A stretch of 64,000 nucleotides of DNA from Ovis canadensis (taxonomy: Eukaryota; Chordata; Mammalia; Artiodactyla; Bovidae): contig NC_091263.1 in the NCBI RefSeq assembly GCF_042477335.2, positions 73,830,501 through 73,894,500 of the forward strand. The letters are read 5' to 3'. Every line of letters starts with the position of its first letter. Positions within the stretch are counted from its first letter, which is position 1. A program made the position numbers and the translations under genes. This document shows positions 39,531 through 50,500 of this stretch, in pieces. Below the pieces are notes generated by a model. That model did no database searches. It had not been told where the DNA came from and saw only the letters and a list, made by a program, of their open reading frames with translations.

Positions 39531-39544
39531 CAGCAGAGCCGCTC

Positions 39545-39680
39545 TCCTGTGTGCAGCGAGGAAGGAAATTGCAAATTAATCTTTATTTCCATCTTGGAAG
39601 GAAATCTTAATTCTCTGCATGGAAATGATCCCGTCCTCCCAGGGAATCAATTACGGGCTCCCACTGCAGGCAGCCCCGGC
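39545..39680. promoter_or_regulatory. Candidate conserved element, AT-rich
   Basis: GGAAATTGCAAATTAATC, a YY1-like CCATCTTGGAAG, GGAAATCTTAATTC and AATCAATTACGG in a block bounded by very GC-rich sequence. Possible enhancer. Confidence 0.4.
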
Positions 39681-39689
39681 CAATCGGAG

Positions 39690-42260
39690 CAGGGCCGGCC
39701 CCAGGCCCCGCGCGCGCCCCCCCCACCCCCGCCCTCGTCTCTGGGGCCGCCCCCAGGGTGCACTCGGTGCTCAGGGTGGCCCGGCCCCTCTGAGTGTCTC
39801 TCTGAGTCTGCCCCGCTGTCACTCCTGGGGTCTCTGTCCTGCTATTTGTCTCTGTTCATCTCTGTCTGTCTCTGCGGCCCCGTTCCCAGCACCCAGGGGG
39901 CGTCTGAGCTGCAGCCTCAAGGCTGGGCCCGGGTCCCGGCTCAGCCCTGTCCCAGGGTGGCCTCAGGCTGGCCGCCCCAGTCCAGGCCTGTCCCCTGGCT
40001 TCGCGGTGAGGGTTTCCGGCCGGGGGCGGGGACAGCCTCAGTGCTTCCACCCGAGATGTGGGCACCCCCGGGGGGGTCCCCGCCCAGCGCCTCCGCCCGC
40101 CGGGAGATCTTGTCTCTCTATCAGTGGCACCCTGTGACTCTGACAACTGTCTCTTCTTATCAGCAGCCCACCCGGCGTCCACCCGCGCACCCAGACCCTG
40201 CTCTGCGCTGGGACCTGCCCTGGGGGCAGAGGACCCCCGTGTGCCCCCGTTTCCCCGTGAGGAGGGGCCCAGGAAGCGGGACGTCTGCTCCCCAGTCGGT
40301 CTCTGGCTGGAGCCCCCTGCGCCTGGCAGGTACTGGGGTAGGGGCGCCCATCACCCCAACTCCCCTGAGGTCTGAGAGCCGGGAGGCGCCACTGGCCGGA
40401 GGCCCACATCTGATTGAGGGCAGGTTGCTTCAGGCCTCTGCCCCTTGCACAACAGTCTGCCCACCCTGCCTGGCCCCCTGGGGGGCCCGGCCGCCTCCGC
40501 AGGACTAGCGCTGGCTGAGCATCTCCAGCTGTGTCCAGACCCCCTCTGCCTGCCCCTGGCCCTGCAGAGCACGCCCCGATCTCCCTCCTCTCCCGTTTGG
40601 CCTTGACGCCCCCCGCCCCCCAGCCCCGGGTGCCATGTCTCCTGGAAGCCATGGGGCTGCGCTTACCACGCCCAGGTGTCCCGCACCCCTCCCACTGTGG
40701 GCTCCCACCTCGGGGCGGACGTCTGCCCCCCGGTGCCAAGGACAGAGGCCCCCCCGTCCCCCCTGTGTGCGGCCCTTCCTTCTGGGCCCCCCGCTCATCC
40801 ACCTGACAGGCCTGGATGGGACTATGGGCTGAGGCGGGCTGGACGGGGCAGGGCCCACCTGGCGTGGGAAAGGCGATCAGTGCACTCGGGCCCAGCTGGA
40901 GGCCTCAGGGAAGCTGGGCCCCTAGGGCCTGCCTGGGGCTCCGGGGAAGCCTGGGTCCTGCATCTACCTGGTCCACCCCCATCTCTCCCGTCCCCAGATG
41001 GGATGGACAACTCCCCGAGGCTGCAGGGTGCGGCTGTGGCTGGGGGGCAGGTGCCCTGCTGGGTGGTGGCTGTGGGAAGCTGGGCGCCGGGCTGTCTGTG
41101 GGTGCCCCCAGGGGACGAGGTGGGAGGCTGGGCTCCCAGCCGCCCTTTATCTGCAGCCCAGCTGTGGCCGCAGGAAGCGGCCGTTTCTCTCTGCCGAGCT
41201 GTCTCCCCACCAGACCCGGTGATAACAGAGAGGGGGGATGGCGTTGAGCAACACCCCATGGGTGCACGACCTCTAACCTGCCAGCCCGGGGGGTTGGGGG
41301 GGCACAGGGCCACCCGGCCCACAGAGTGTGGCACACAGCAGGTGCTCAGTAAGCGGTGCAGTGAGCAACCCAGGCGTCTTCCCAACCCTGTCCCCTCCCT
41401 TCCCGGGACTCGGCCTCAGCCTGCACGCACCCCTACCCCCTGCCCGGCTCCACCCCACTGGCCCATCAAGAGCCCGCCCTGGGGGTCCTCTTCCAACTCG
41501 AGGGGCCCCTGCCCCCCGGGAGGGCCTGGGGCTTGGCGAGGGGTGCCCAGAGCTGGTGGGAAGTTGGGGGCTGGGGCTTCTCTTAAACGCTGAGCTGACA
41601 CTCTTGCGGCCTCCGCGGCTGCGCCCACGCCTCCCTGCCCTGCCGCAGGCCCAGGGCTGGGGTCAGCTGCCCCGGGGGCATGGTACCCCTGGCCTGGCAC
41701 CCCATTGCCTGGCTGCCTCCCAGCCATCGTGCCCTTGCCCTGCCTGAGCCGGCTGGGGAGCGGCCCCGCTCCATTTCGGCCAAACGCTAGTTACTCTCTT
41801 TAATCAGAACTGTGGTGTGCAGGCTCCCAGGGGCCCAGCCAGGGTGAGGGACGTGACCTCACCCCGCCTCACGCAGCCAAGGGAGACAGACACGGCTGAG
41901 TTCAGAGCTGGGAGGCCGTGGCTAGGACTGGCCTGAGCCCCCAGAGGGAGGCTGGGAATTCCAGCCGCTGAGAGGAGGCCTGGGCCCCCTCGGGGAAGCC
42001 CGGGTGTGTGCAGAGGGGCCGTGAGTCCCCATGCCACCCCCACCGGGCCCCAGGGACAAGCTGGCCCAGGAGCACACTGTTGCCCTGTGCACGCCTGACA
42101 CCGCATTGCCGCCCCACTCCCACGACACGCCAGACCCCCAGCCTGCAGGGCAGGGCCCCAGGACGGGCCACCCCCCAGACATGGGCCCACGGGCACGTGC
42201 CGGCCGGGCAGGAGCCGGCAAGGACAGAAGCTGCCCCCTGGCCTGCCTTGGCCCCCAGAG
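39690..42260. other. Intergenic, no gene seen
   Basis: GC-rich. Two reverse GATA words, TATCAG (40119-40124) and TTATCAG (40157-40163), sit 38 bases apart in an otherwise plain stretch. An MIR 3' end may lie at 41325-41365 (TGGCACACAGCAGGTGCTCA). Confidence 0.5.
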
Positions 42261-42269
42261 CTTCCCGTC

Positions 42270-42375
42270 GACGAGACTTTATCTGTCAAAACTGTATTAA
42301 CCCAGAAGCCTGTTTCCATCAGAGTCTCGATTCCAGAGACGCTTCCAGATAAGGCTTATCGCCCGGCTGGTGCAT
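42270..42375. promoter_or_regulatory. Candidate GATA-bound element with inverted GATA pair
   Basis: TTATCTG (42279-42285), then AGATAAGGCTTATCG (42347-42361), in which AGATAAG and CTTATC face each other across one base. Paired, inverted WGATAR sites favour binding by both GATA fingers. Confidence 0.45.
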
Positions 42376-42379
42376 TAGC

Positions 42380-43295
42380 CCCGCCAGCCAGCCAGGGGCC
42401 TGCAGATCGCAGCCGCCCCTCCCGCCGAGCGAGCCCGTGGCAGGACGCCCGCCCCCGGGCCCGTTCCCCGCGGGCAGCTCTTTCTGAGGCCGCAGCAGAG
42501 GCATTGGGGCGGGGTGGGGGCCTCTGGGGGCGTCCAGACCCTGGGTTCAAAGCTCAGCTCCACTGCACACGGGTGGCCCCCACTTCTAAACTGGAACCTG
42601 CTTCCTGGGGCACCCGGCGGGCGGGGGTTGCAGATGCCACTGGCTGCCTCAGGGCCCTCTCTTCCTGAGACGCAGAAAGTCTGGGGGTGCCCAGAGCCAC
42701 AGGAAGTGGGCACTGCCCACGAGAGCACAGGGTGCCAGCCCCCAGGTGCCCGCCTGCCGCGCTCCCCCTTCAAAGGCTGTGCCCAGCCGACGTGGCTGGG
42801 GCACTCGGGTTTTGACCGATGCCAGGCCTGATAGCATCTCCTCCTGGGCTGCAGGCCACGCAGGCAGGCACGCTGCTCCGAAGCCGCACGCCATGGCTGG
42901 GGGCCCCTGCCCTGTGGCTCGGCGTCCCTGCCCGAGTCCACCTCTCACCTGGGGTTGCTGCTCCCCGTGAAATGCACCGGGCTGGGGGCTGCAGGGCCTC
43001 TCCCTGAAGTCACCCCCTGGGGACCCCATCCTGGAGAGACAGCTGCAGGCAGGGGTGGGGGCTGAATGGGAGCAGGGCCCAGAGTCTGGCCGGCGGTGTG
43101 GAGTTGGTGACGTTCTACAGGGGCTTCCCGACTGGGATGTGGGGACTGGGTCTGGACTCTCCCTGCCTGGCTGGCCCTCTGCTACCGTCCTGGACACGGA
43201 CCTCCCACCCAGCATAGCCACACACACGGGGCCACAGCAGCCTGCCCTCCCAGGGCTGTGCTCAGGGCTGACCAGGCCCTAGTCACCTGATCACA
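42380..43295. other. Intergenic, nothing recognised
   Basis: GC-rich. A possible MIR start at about 42535-42575 (GACCCTGGGTTCAAAGCTCA). No gene. Confidence 0.45.
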
Positions 43296-43299
43296 ACCT

Positions 43300-43390
43300 G
43301 TCCCTGGTAATGCTTTTAATGCCGTGTTTGGAAATTATGGTATGATGCGCCGATTACCGGGGTAAAAGGGAGCCCTGTGTCCACCTGCAG
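43300..43390. promoter_or_regulatory. Small AT-rich island
   Basis: GTAATGCTTTTAATGCC, GGAAATTATGGTATGATGCG and GATTACCGGGGTAAAAGG in GC-rich context. Weak candidate regulatory element 0.8 kb beyond the EEFSEC 3' end. Confidence 0.3.
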
Positions 43391-43489
43391 GCCAAACCCA
43401 GGGCCGCTGGAGCATCTGTCCGTCCTGCAAACGTCTGTAAACGCCCTGATGCCCCGTGACCTGTCCGCAGGGATGGCTGGGCTGCAGGG

Positions 43490-43850
43490 GGGCAGAGGAG
43501 CCAGGCTGCGGCTCTGTTGGGCTCTGAGGGGCTCTGTTGGGTTCTGAGGGGGCTCTGCAGGGCTCTGAGGGGCTCTGAGGGGTTCTATGGAGCTCTGTGG
43601 GTCTCTGAGCAGTTCTACGGGGCTCTGTAGGGCTCTGCAGGGCTCTGCGGGGCTCTATGGAGCTCTGTGGGTCTCTGAGCAGTTCTACGGGGCTCTGTAG
43701 AGCTCTGTGGGGCCCTGCAGGGCGTGAGGGGGCTCTGTGGGGCTCTGCGGTGCGCTGAGGGGGCTCTGCTGGGCGTGAGGGGGCTCTGCGGGGTGTGAGG
43801 GGGCTCTGAGGGCCTCTGCGGGGCTCTGAGAGGCTCTGTGGGGCTTAGCG
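43490..43850 (+). repeat. Degenerate GGGGCTCTG array
   Basis: GGGGCTCTGTGG, GGGGCTCTGAGG and TCTGAGCAGTTCTACGGGGC words repeat irregularly. A ~60-base segment containing the latter recurs at about 43575-43630 and 43640-43690. Confidence 0.88.
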
Positions 43851-44184
43851 CCCGGCCTGGGAGCTCCTGATGCTGGCGTGTCGGGGCAGCCCCCGGCCTG
43901 CCTCCTGCCCCGTCGCACTAGCCTGGCCCCCACAACTCCCAGATACCCCATGGGTGCTCCTCTGGGAGGTGCCTTCCCTGGATATGGTTGCTCTCTCAAG
44001 GTCCAGGAGACCCCGGGGCCACCCAGGCTGCCTAAGGGCCTGACGCTTCATGGATACCCTCAGCCCACTGGGTGCTGAGTCTGGGTCCCTCCTGCAGCCC
44101 CAGGCCCCTTAGGAGCCGCGGCAGTTCCTCTGACGTTCGCCTTGGGAGGGAGGGGGCGCCCGTGAAGGCAGAGGGACCAGCACG

Positions 44185-44380
44185 GCAAGTGGGCACCACG
44201 GGGCATTTATTTGCAGCTGCCAACCGGGCAGCCTGGGGCACCCTGAGCCTTTCAAGATGGCTCTTCTGGCGAGAGGCATGGGGTGTGGGGACAGAGCCTG
44301 CCCAGGGCCTCCAGGGAGCGCCCAGAGGCGGAGGCATGTCTGGCACTGCAGCCTGGCCGGGTCTGGGGGCCGGCGGGCAC
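44185..44380 (-). other. EEFSEC: EEFSEC 3' untranslated region
   Basis: Short 3' UTR (about 190 bases) between the stop at 44381 and the poly(A) signal at 44206-44211. Confidence 0.8.
44206..44211 (-). promoter_or_regulatory. EEFSEC: EEFSEC poly(A) signal
   Basis: TTTATT on the + strand is AATAAA on the - strand (GCAAATAAATGCCCC). Cleavage is expected at about 44185-44195. Confidence 0.85.
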
Positions 44381-44568
44381 TCAGGGAGACTGGACCATGC
44401 GCTTGTGGGCGTCGAAGACGTAGCGCTTGAAGGACAGGCTGAGGCCCACGGGCTGGGCAGGCTCCAGCCGCTCCGCCTCCTCCGGCTTGGCTGCCTCGCC
44501 CCGGCCGGCACGGCCCCGCTTCTTGAGGGCGGATGTCAGGATCTTCTTGGACTCGGGGCTCAGGCCAC
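44381..44568 (-). CDS. EEFSEC: EEFSEC last coding exon
   Basis: The exon is 188 bases. It starts with GT completing Gly, then GLSPESKKILTSALKKRGRA. The stop TGA is the reverse complement of TCA at 44381-44383. It carries the basic KKRGRAGRG stretch (nuclear-localisation-like) and the conserved C-terminal strand SLSFKRYVFDAHKRMVQSP. Confidence 0.97.
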
Positions 44569-47500
44569 CTGCAAGGCACAGAGGGGGAGCCTGTCACTCC
44601 ATCCGGTCCCCAACTCTGCAGTGACCCGCCCCGGATGGAGCCTGGCCCGCCCCCCCCATGGAGCCAGGACCCTGCAGCACTGGCCTGGCCAGGACCCCCC
44701 CAGCACTGGCCTGGCCCGCCCCCACATGGAGCCAGGACCCCACAGCACAGGCCTGGCCTGCCCCCCCACCCCCAGTGGAGCCAGGACCCCCAGCACCAGC
44801 CTGGCCCGACTCCCCCATGGAGCCAGGACCCCCCCAGCACCGGCTGGGCCCGCCCCTTCGGTTCCCCCGCCTCGCTCTCCCACCAATGCTGCTCTGGCCA
44901 CCAGCCTGTCTGGCCTGGGGCTCAGTGAGGCTCCCACCAGCTCCCAGCCCCCTGCCCGCACCCAGCCTGTGCCCAGGCCCCTGGGGCAGCCCCGCGCTCG
45001 CTGGCCCTGTCCTCTCCTGCCGTGAATGGCCTGCTGCCCCGGGCGCTCACTCTGACTCTCACCCGAGACCCCAGACACTCTCTAGCCTGGGGTGACTCTG
45101 CGGGAGGCATCACGGTTCTGCCCAGGGACCCCGGGGGGTGGGAGGGTGGAAGGAGGGGCCGGTGAGCTCCAGCTGGTGCCCCTCCCTGGGTGCTGGCGGA
45201 CGCTGTCCACCAACTCCAGGCCAAGTGGGGCAGCCCCACGGCTCCGTGGCTCCTTTCAGCACCCAAGCCGGGTGCAGACCCGCTGTCTCCACTGCTGGCT
45301 GAGCGACGGCAGAGCTCGCTTCCTGCTGGCACCCACCGCCCACTGCTCTCTGTCCCCGCAGCTGGTCCTGGGCCCTCGAGGGCTCACGACAGCTGATGGT
45401 GTTCCTCTGTGCGGAAGCCCTGCCCTCCCCGGCTCCAGGGCCCCTTTCTGCAGGGTTTGTCTTTACAAGAAGCCTGCCTGGGGGCAGCAGGGTGCAGCCT
45501 CTTCATGGGCTGCCCCGGGAGAACGGGCTGAGGCTCCGGCCAGCCCTGCACCAGCGGGCACCCCAGGGCCAGTCACTCCCCTTCCGTGAGCTCCGCGACC
45601 CTGCTGGGGGTCCTGGTGGGAGCAAGCTGTGCCCTCCCCCTCTGGGCAGCGAGGGTACCAGCAGGCCGCCGTGTCCCAGCGCAGGCCGCCGTGTCCCAGC
45701 ACAGGCCCTCACTCCTAACACACACACAGGGGCTCCATCTGCCCCAGACCCCCGGCTGGGTGTCAGGAGCCTGCGGGGTGGGGGTGGGCGCCCCCTGACC
45801 CACCTGTGCCGGCGCCTGGGGGGTCCTCCCCTCCCCGCCCGGGCGCTGGCTGGCTCCCCGAGGAGCGGAGCCCTGCGTCACACCAGGAGGACCCCTGTTC
45901 CCCCCACCCCACGCCTGTGGGGAGCAGGGCCTGAGGGGCTGGGCTGGGCTGGGCGGGTGTGTGAACTCTGGGCCACGTCTGGGGCTGAATGCGGGCGGCC
46001 GCCCCCAGCCCATCACCTGGGAGCGGGGGTGTGCACCCGAGGCAGACTGTGGGAGATGGCGCTGCACTGGACCCACGCGAGGAGCAGCCGTGGGGCGTCT
46101 GGGACGGGGATGGCCGCAGACTCAGCTGGGGCGGCCCTGCCCTGCACGGGGGCTCCGCCTGCCTCTCCACTGCGCGGGGGGCCGGGCGCTTGGTCGATGA
46201 GGCTCCGGGACCGAGTGGCCGAGGGGCCCACTGCCCCGGGGAGCCAGGCTCCTGCTGGGCAGCGGGTTGAAGAACCGCAGGCCTTGGGCCAGGGCGCGGG
46301 GCGTGGGAAGGGCCCTGGGCCAGCCCTCCCGCAGGCGCCAGGCTGGCAGGTGCCCTCTGCCTCCGGGCTCCTCCTGCAGGGCGGGGGCTGGCACCGACCC
46401 TGGAGGACGGCATGGGCGCCCGGGCCCTCTGGTACTGCGAGGTCTGACGGCTGCCAGGGAGGGGGCTCCCGGGGTTGGCGCCTGGCGGGGAGACAGGCGC
46501 GGCCCAATCTGCGGGCCATCTCGCTGTGAGGGCTCTTATTACCCACGGCACAGACCTCGCACCGCCCAGAGCAGCGGAGCCGGGAGTCTACCGGGTGCTG
46601 GGAGGACGTGGTGTCTCTTGCTGCTCTCTGCTTCGTTATGGGGCGGCCTGGACGCGAGGCCAGCGTGCCGACCAGCAGCGCGCGTCCGCTGGGGCAGCTG
46701 GCTGTTGGGGTTCCTGGCAGCGCTACTGGGAGCCGCCTTGTTTCAGGGTGGCCTTTCCCCTCGGCCGAGAGGCCAGTGGCATGGACGGAGGGCAGGTCAG
46801 GGCGTCGGTGGTCGCCTGGAAGCCTGTACACAGTGCTCCTGGCCTGGGAGACGCCGGGGGCGCGTTCTCAGAGCTCAGGTCTGAGAAGGGGCAGGCAGGA
46901 AGCAGCAGTGAGACGGGAGGGCGGCCTGCAGGCCAGCGGGGATGGTGCTGTGGGCTGGCTGCCCCGCGAAGGACTAGGGGGACCCGGGGGCCCGGCGCCA
47001 CGCACTGGCCACGTGGAAGTGCTGAGGGCCGCATCTGAGCATCCAGTCCTGGGGGGAGCGTGACGCCTGGGGACAGCAAGCGCCTGGCCCCGTGCTGGTG
47101 GGGCTGTGGGGCCAGGGCTCCGGGGGGACCGCGGGCTCCATGTCCGCAAGGTGCCCCCCAAGTCGGGCTCACGAGCAGACAGGAAGGGTCTCAGCCGCTG
47201 AGGCCAAGTTCTGGTGGCCCTTCCCACCGCCTGCCTGCACAGGAGGCGTCCCCGGAGCCACCCCGGGACCACTGCCCTGGGCGACTGCTGACCGGGGGCC
47301 GCCGTGCGGACCTCTGCCCAGGAGACGGCGCCTCTCCCCTCCTTTGCATCCCGGGTCCTGAGTGTGACCCCACGGCCACCACACCAAGGGCGCCGCGTCT
47401 GGACACGTGCCCTGCCCTTCCTGACTCCTCCTCAGCCACCATCCCACCCAGGCTGGCTGGCAGCTCAGGAGCTCCCCGGCAGCCGGTCTGGGGCGAGGGC

Positions 47501-50500
47501 GGGATGGGGGTCTGGCCTGCGACTGCAGGCGGGTGTGTCGGATGAAACCAGAGGGTGGGTGGGGTCCTGCCTGGGTGTGCAGGGCAGCAGACCAGGGGGC
47601 CGCCCAGCGGGAAACGCCACCCACCGGGCAAGCGGCCCGTCCGTGACCCGGCGGGGGCGGGGCGGGCAGGAGGGAGGGCCGCCAGGCTCCAGGCTCTCAC
47701 AGCGCCTGAACCCCGGGCTCAGGGGGTCCCTGCTCCTTCTCCCTAAACCCGGGGACTCTCGGAGCCCAGCGGCCTGCCCCACCCCCGACCAGCAGCCCGG
47801 CGGCCTGGGGGCGACGGGCGTGACCCTGGGCCGATGCTGCTCCCCGCGGCTCCCCCTGGGGACACTCTCCCAGGGCCGGGCGTGGCCTTTCTCACCGAGC
47901 GCCAGCCCCACACAAAGGCACAATGGGCCGGAGGCCGCTGGCCGGGCCGGGCTCGGTCATCAGGGAAGAATGTGGCCGTGCTGTTTCCCAAGGCCGGGCC
48001 GCGGGTGCCGCCCGGACGTGGCCATCAAAGCCGCCAAACTGCCTCCAGCTGCTGGCCTGGCTTTCATGTCGGGGCCAGCCTGGGCGAGGGGCCTCCACGC
48101 GGGTGGGCGGCTCGGGTCACCGGCCCACACAGTGGCCCCCCTTGGCCGGCTCAAGTCCAGCCATTCCCAGGGCAAGCAGCTCCGGGCAGAGCTGAGACGC
48201 CGCGGCGGGGGCGGGGGGACCTTTCGGGGGGGTCACATCGTGGGGTGACGGGGGTTGGGGAGCTCAGAGGGACACAGAGACCGTGAGTTCAGCCAGAGCC
48301 CCACTCTGGATGGGGCGGGTGTGGCTGAGGCCACTTAAGACGGGGCCCAGGCTGGCCGGGGCCAAGGAGGATTGGCCGCCAGGCAGGCGGTGGAGTGTAT
48401 GAGGCGAGCGAGCTCGGCGCGGGGCAGGCGGGGTCACCTGGCCCCCCTCCTGCCGAACCCCGATTCGGGGGATGGCAACTTTGGATGGAACACCTCCTCT
48501 AGGAGGCCGGCTGCTCACGTGCTCCCAGCCTCCAGCTTGGCAGGCTGGGCGGAGGGGGCCCAGTTTCCCTTCTTTCCCGTCCTGCTATGGACCCCGTATG
48601 TAAACAAAGATGCAATTTGCTTTAAAAAGATAAGGTGATTAAGCTTTTATCAGACGTGTGCTCCACCGTCCCTGCGACAAAGGGAAACGGGGAGGCGGCA
48701 GCGGCGACGGGCCCATCTGAGGCTCCCACACTCAACGGGTCCTCGCGGCCCTTTGACGGGCGGAGGCGAGGCAGTGGGCGCCTGCACCCCTATTTTGACG
48801 TCTTAATGTTGCCTAATCCCTCCTTTAACTTATATTAAGCTTCTTAGCAGCAATGATGAATTCTTCAAAAACAAAAAAGGACCCTTTGCAAAAATCTTCC
48901 TCACACTGTGTAAATTGAAATTACAACGCAGCCAAGGCTTTGGCGACCGGGGGTGCGTGGGGAGGGAAAGCAGGGTGCCGTGCGGAAGGAAGGACTTTGT
49001 TTTAAGGTGAAAAAGAAAACCATTCTCAAGTGGGAAATGACTTGGCTGCGAGCATCAGAGGGTGGGTCGCGGGGGCGGCCTGGGCAGAGGGGCCCGCGGT
49101 CGCCTTCAACGGGCACAGCTGGTGTGCGGCTGCTGGGTGCCCGGGAACCCCGCAGCACCAGCAGCGGCTCCCGCTCGCCTCGGCCAGGGCAGGCGTGACA
49201 GGGCTGTTCCTGGGCTGCGGTCTGGAGCCCCAGGCGGGCCTCGGACCCTGCAGCGGTGATGGGCACCCCGGTGCGGGGGAGAGCAGGCCTGGGACCGGCC
49301 TCCTGGCAGGAGCCTCCAGGCTCTCGGGCCAGCTCCCTCTCTGATCTGCCCGTGGGTCAGCAGCCAGAGACCCTTCCAGAACAAAGACCCGCGCGCCCGT
49401 CTCGGCAATCCTCAGCCGCTCCTCAGGCTGGTGTCCAAGCTCTCCAGCCCAGCCGTGCCAGCCGTCTCCTGCACACCTGTGTGCCCACACCCACGGCTTC
49501 GCCCCCACCCCGCCCAGCCCCTCTTACCCCCGCCCAGCACCCCCAACCACAGCAACCGCCCCCGCCCCAACACACACAAGTTCTGAAGCAGGCCGGTCTG
49601 CAGAGCACACACACCTCCAACAGGAGGCCCCAGAGGCAGGGCCACCGCTGCGGAGGCTCTGGTCAGCTCCTGGCGGCCACGCGCTGGCCTCCCCCCGGCC
49701 CTGAGCGGGGGGCTCCCGGGTCGGGATGAGCCAGCTCGGGGCACACACCCACCAGCCCTGCCTGCAGAAGCCCATGCTGGTCACGAACCCTCCTGCGGGG
49801 GCCTCCTCCACTCACAGCCCCCCGAGGCTGGCGGGCACGGGCCTGGGACCCGGTGGCCCCACCAACACAGTCCCCACTGGCAAGAAAGCTGAATCTGAAC
49901 CCTCCAGACACTCACTCCCTAAATGCACACTCTAACAGCAGTTAATCTTCAATTAAAATACCTAGAGCAGAAACTACGATAACTGGTTTAAAAGGAAGAG
50001 CTTATTGACAATAAAAGTCTTCTTCATATTGCTTTTCTTAAAAAAAAATTCCACTTATTAAAACTGTCATTTTTATGAGTCGGGAAAAAGCCTCATCCGG
50101 GGTAAAGAAGGGGCACAAAGGCTGAGGCGGTCGGCTCCAGGGCCCACGGGTGGCAGTCTGATCACGTACCAGCCCCAGCTCCAACGCGGGCGGGTGGGCT
50201 GCAGTCCGGACTGCCACAGGTGCTTGGGGGTGACAGCTGGGTCCCAACACACTCCTGCCCGGAACACAGGGGCTCCGGGGTCCACCCTCCCCGGCCGGGG
50301 CAGAGCGGGCTGGCTGGCTCTCACAGGCCCAGGGGAGGCAGGTGTTGGGGGTGCCCAAGCGTGCCCTCCAAGGCTGGTGGCACGGTCACTGCGTCCCCAA
50401 GGCGCGGCTCTGACAGCCATCCGCCACGTGGCCGCAAGGGTCCCCGACCCTGGGCACCTGGCACGGGCCAGTGGCACCTGACTCTCGACGCATCAGGGTT

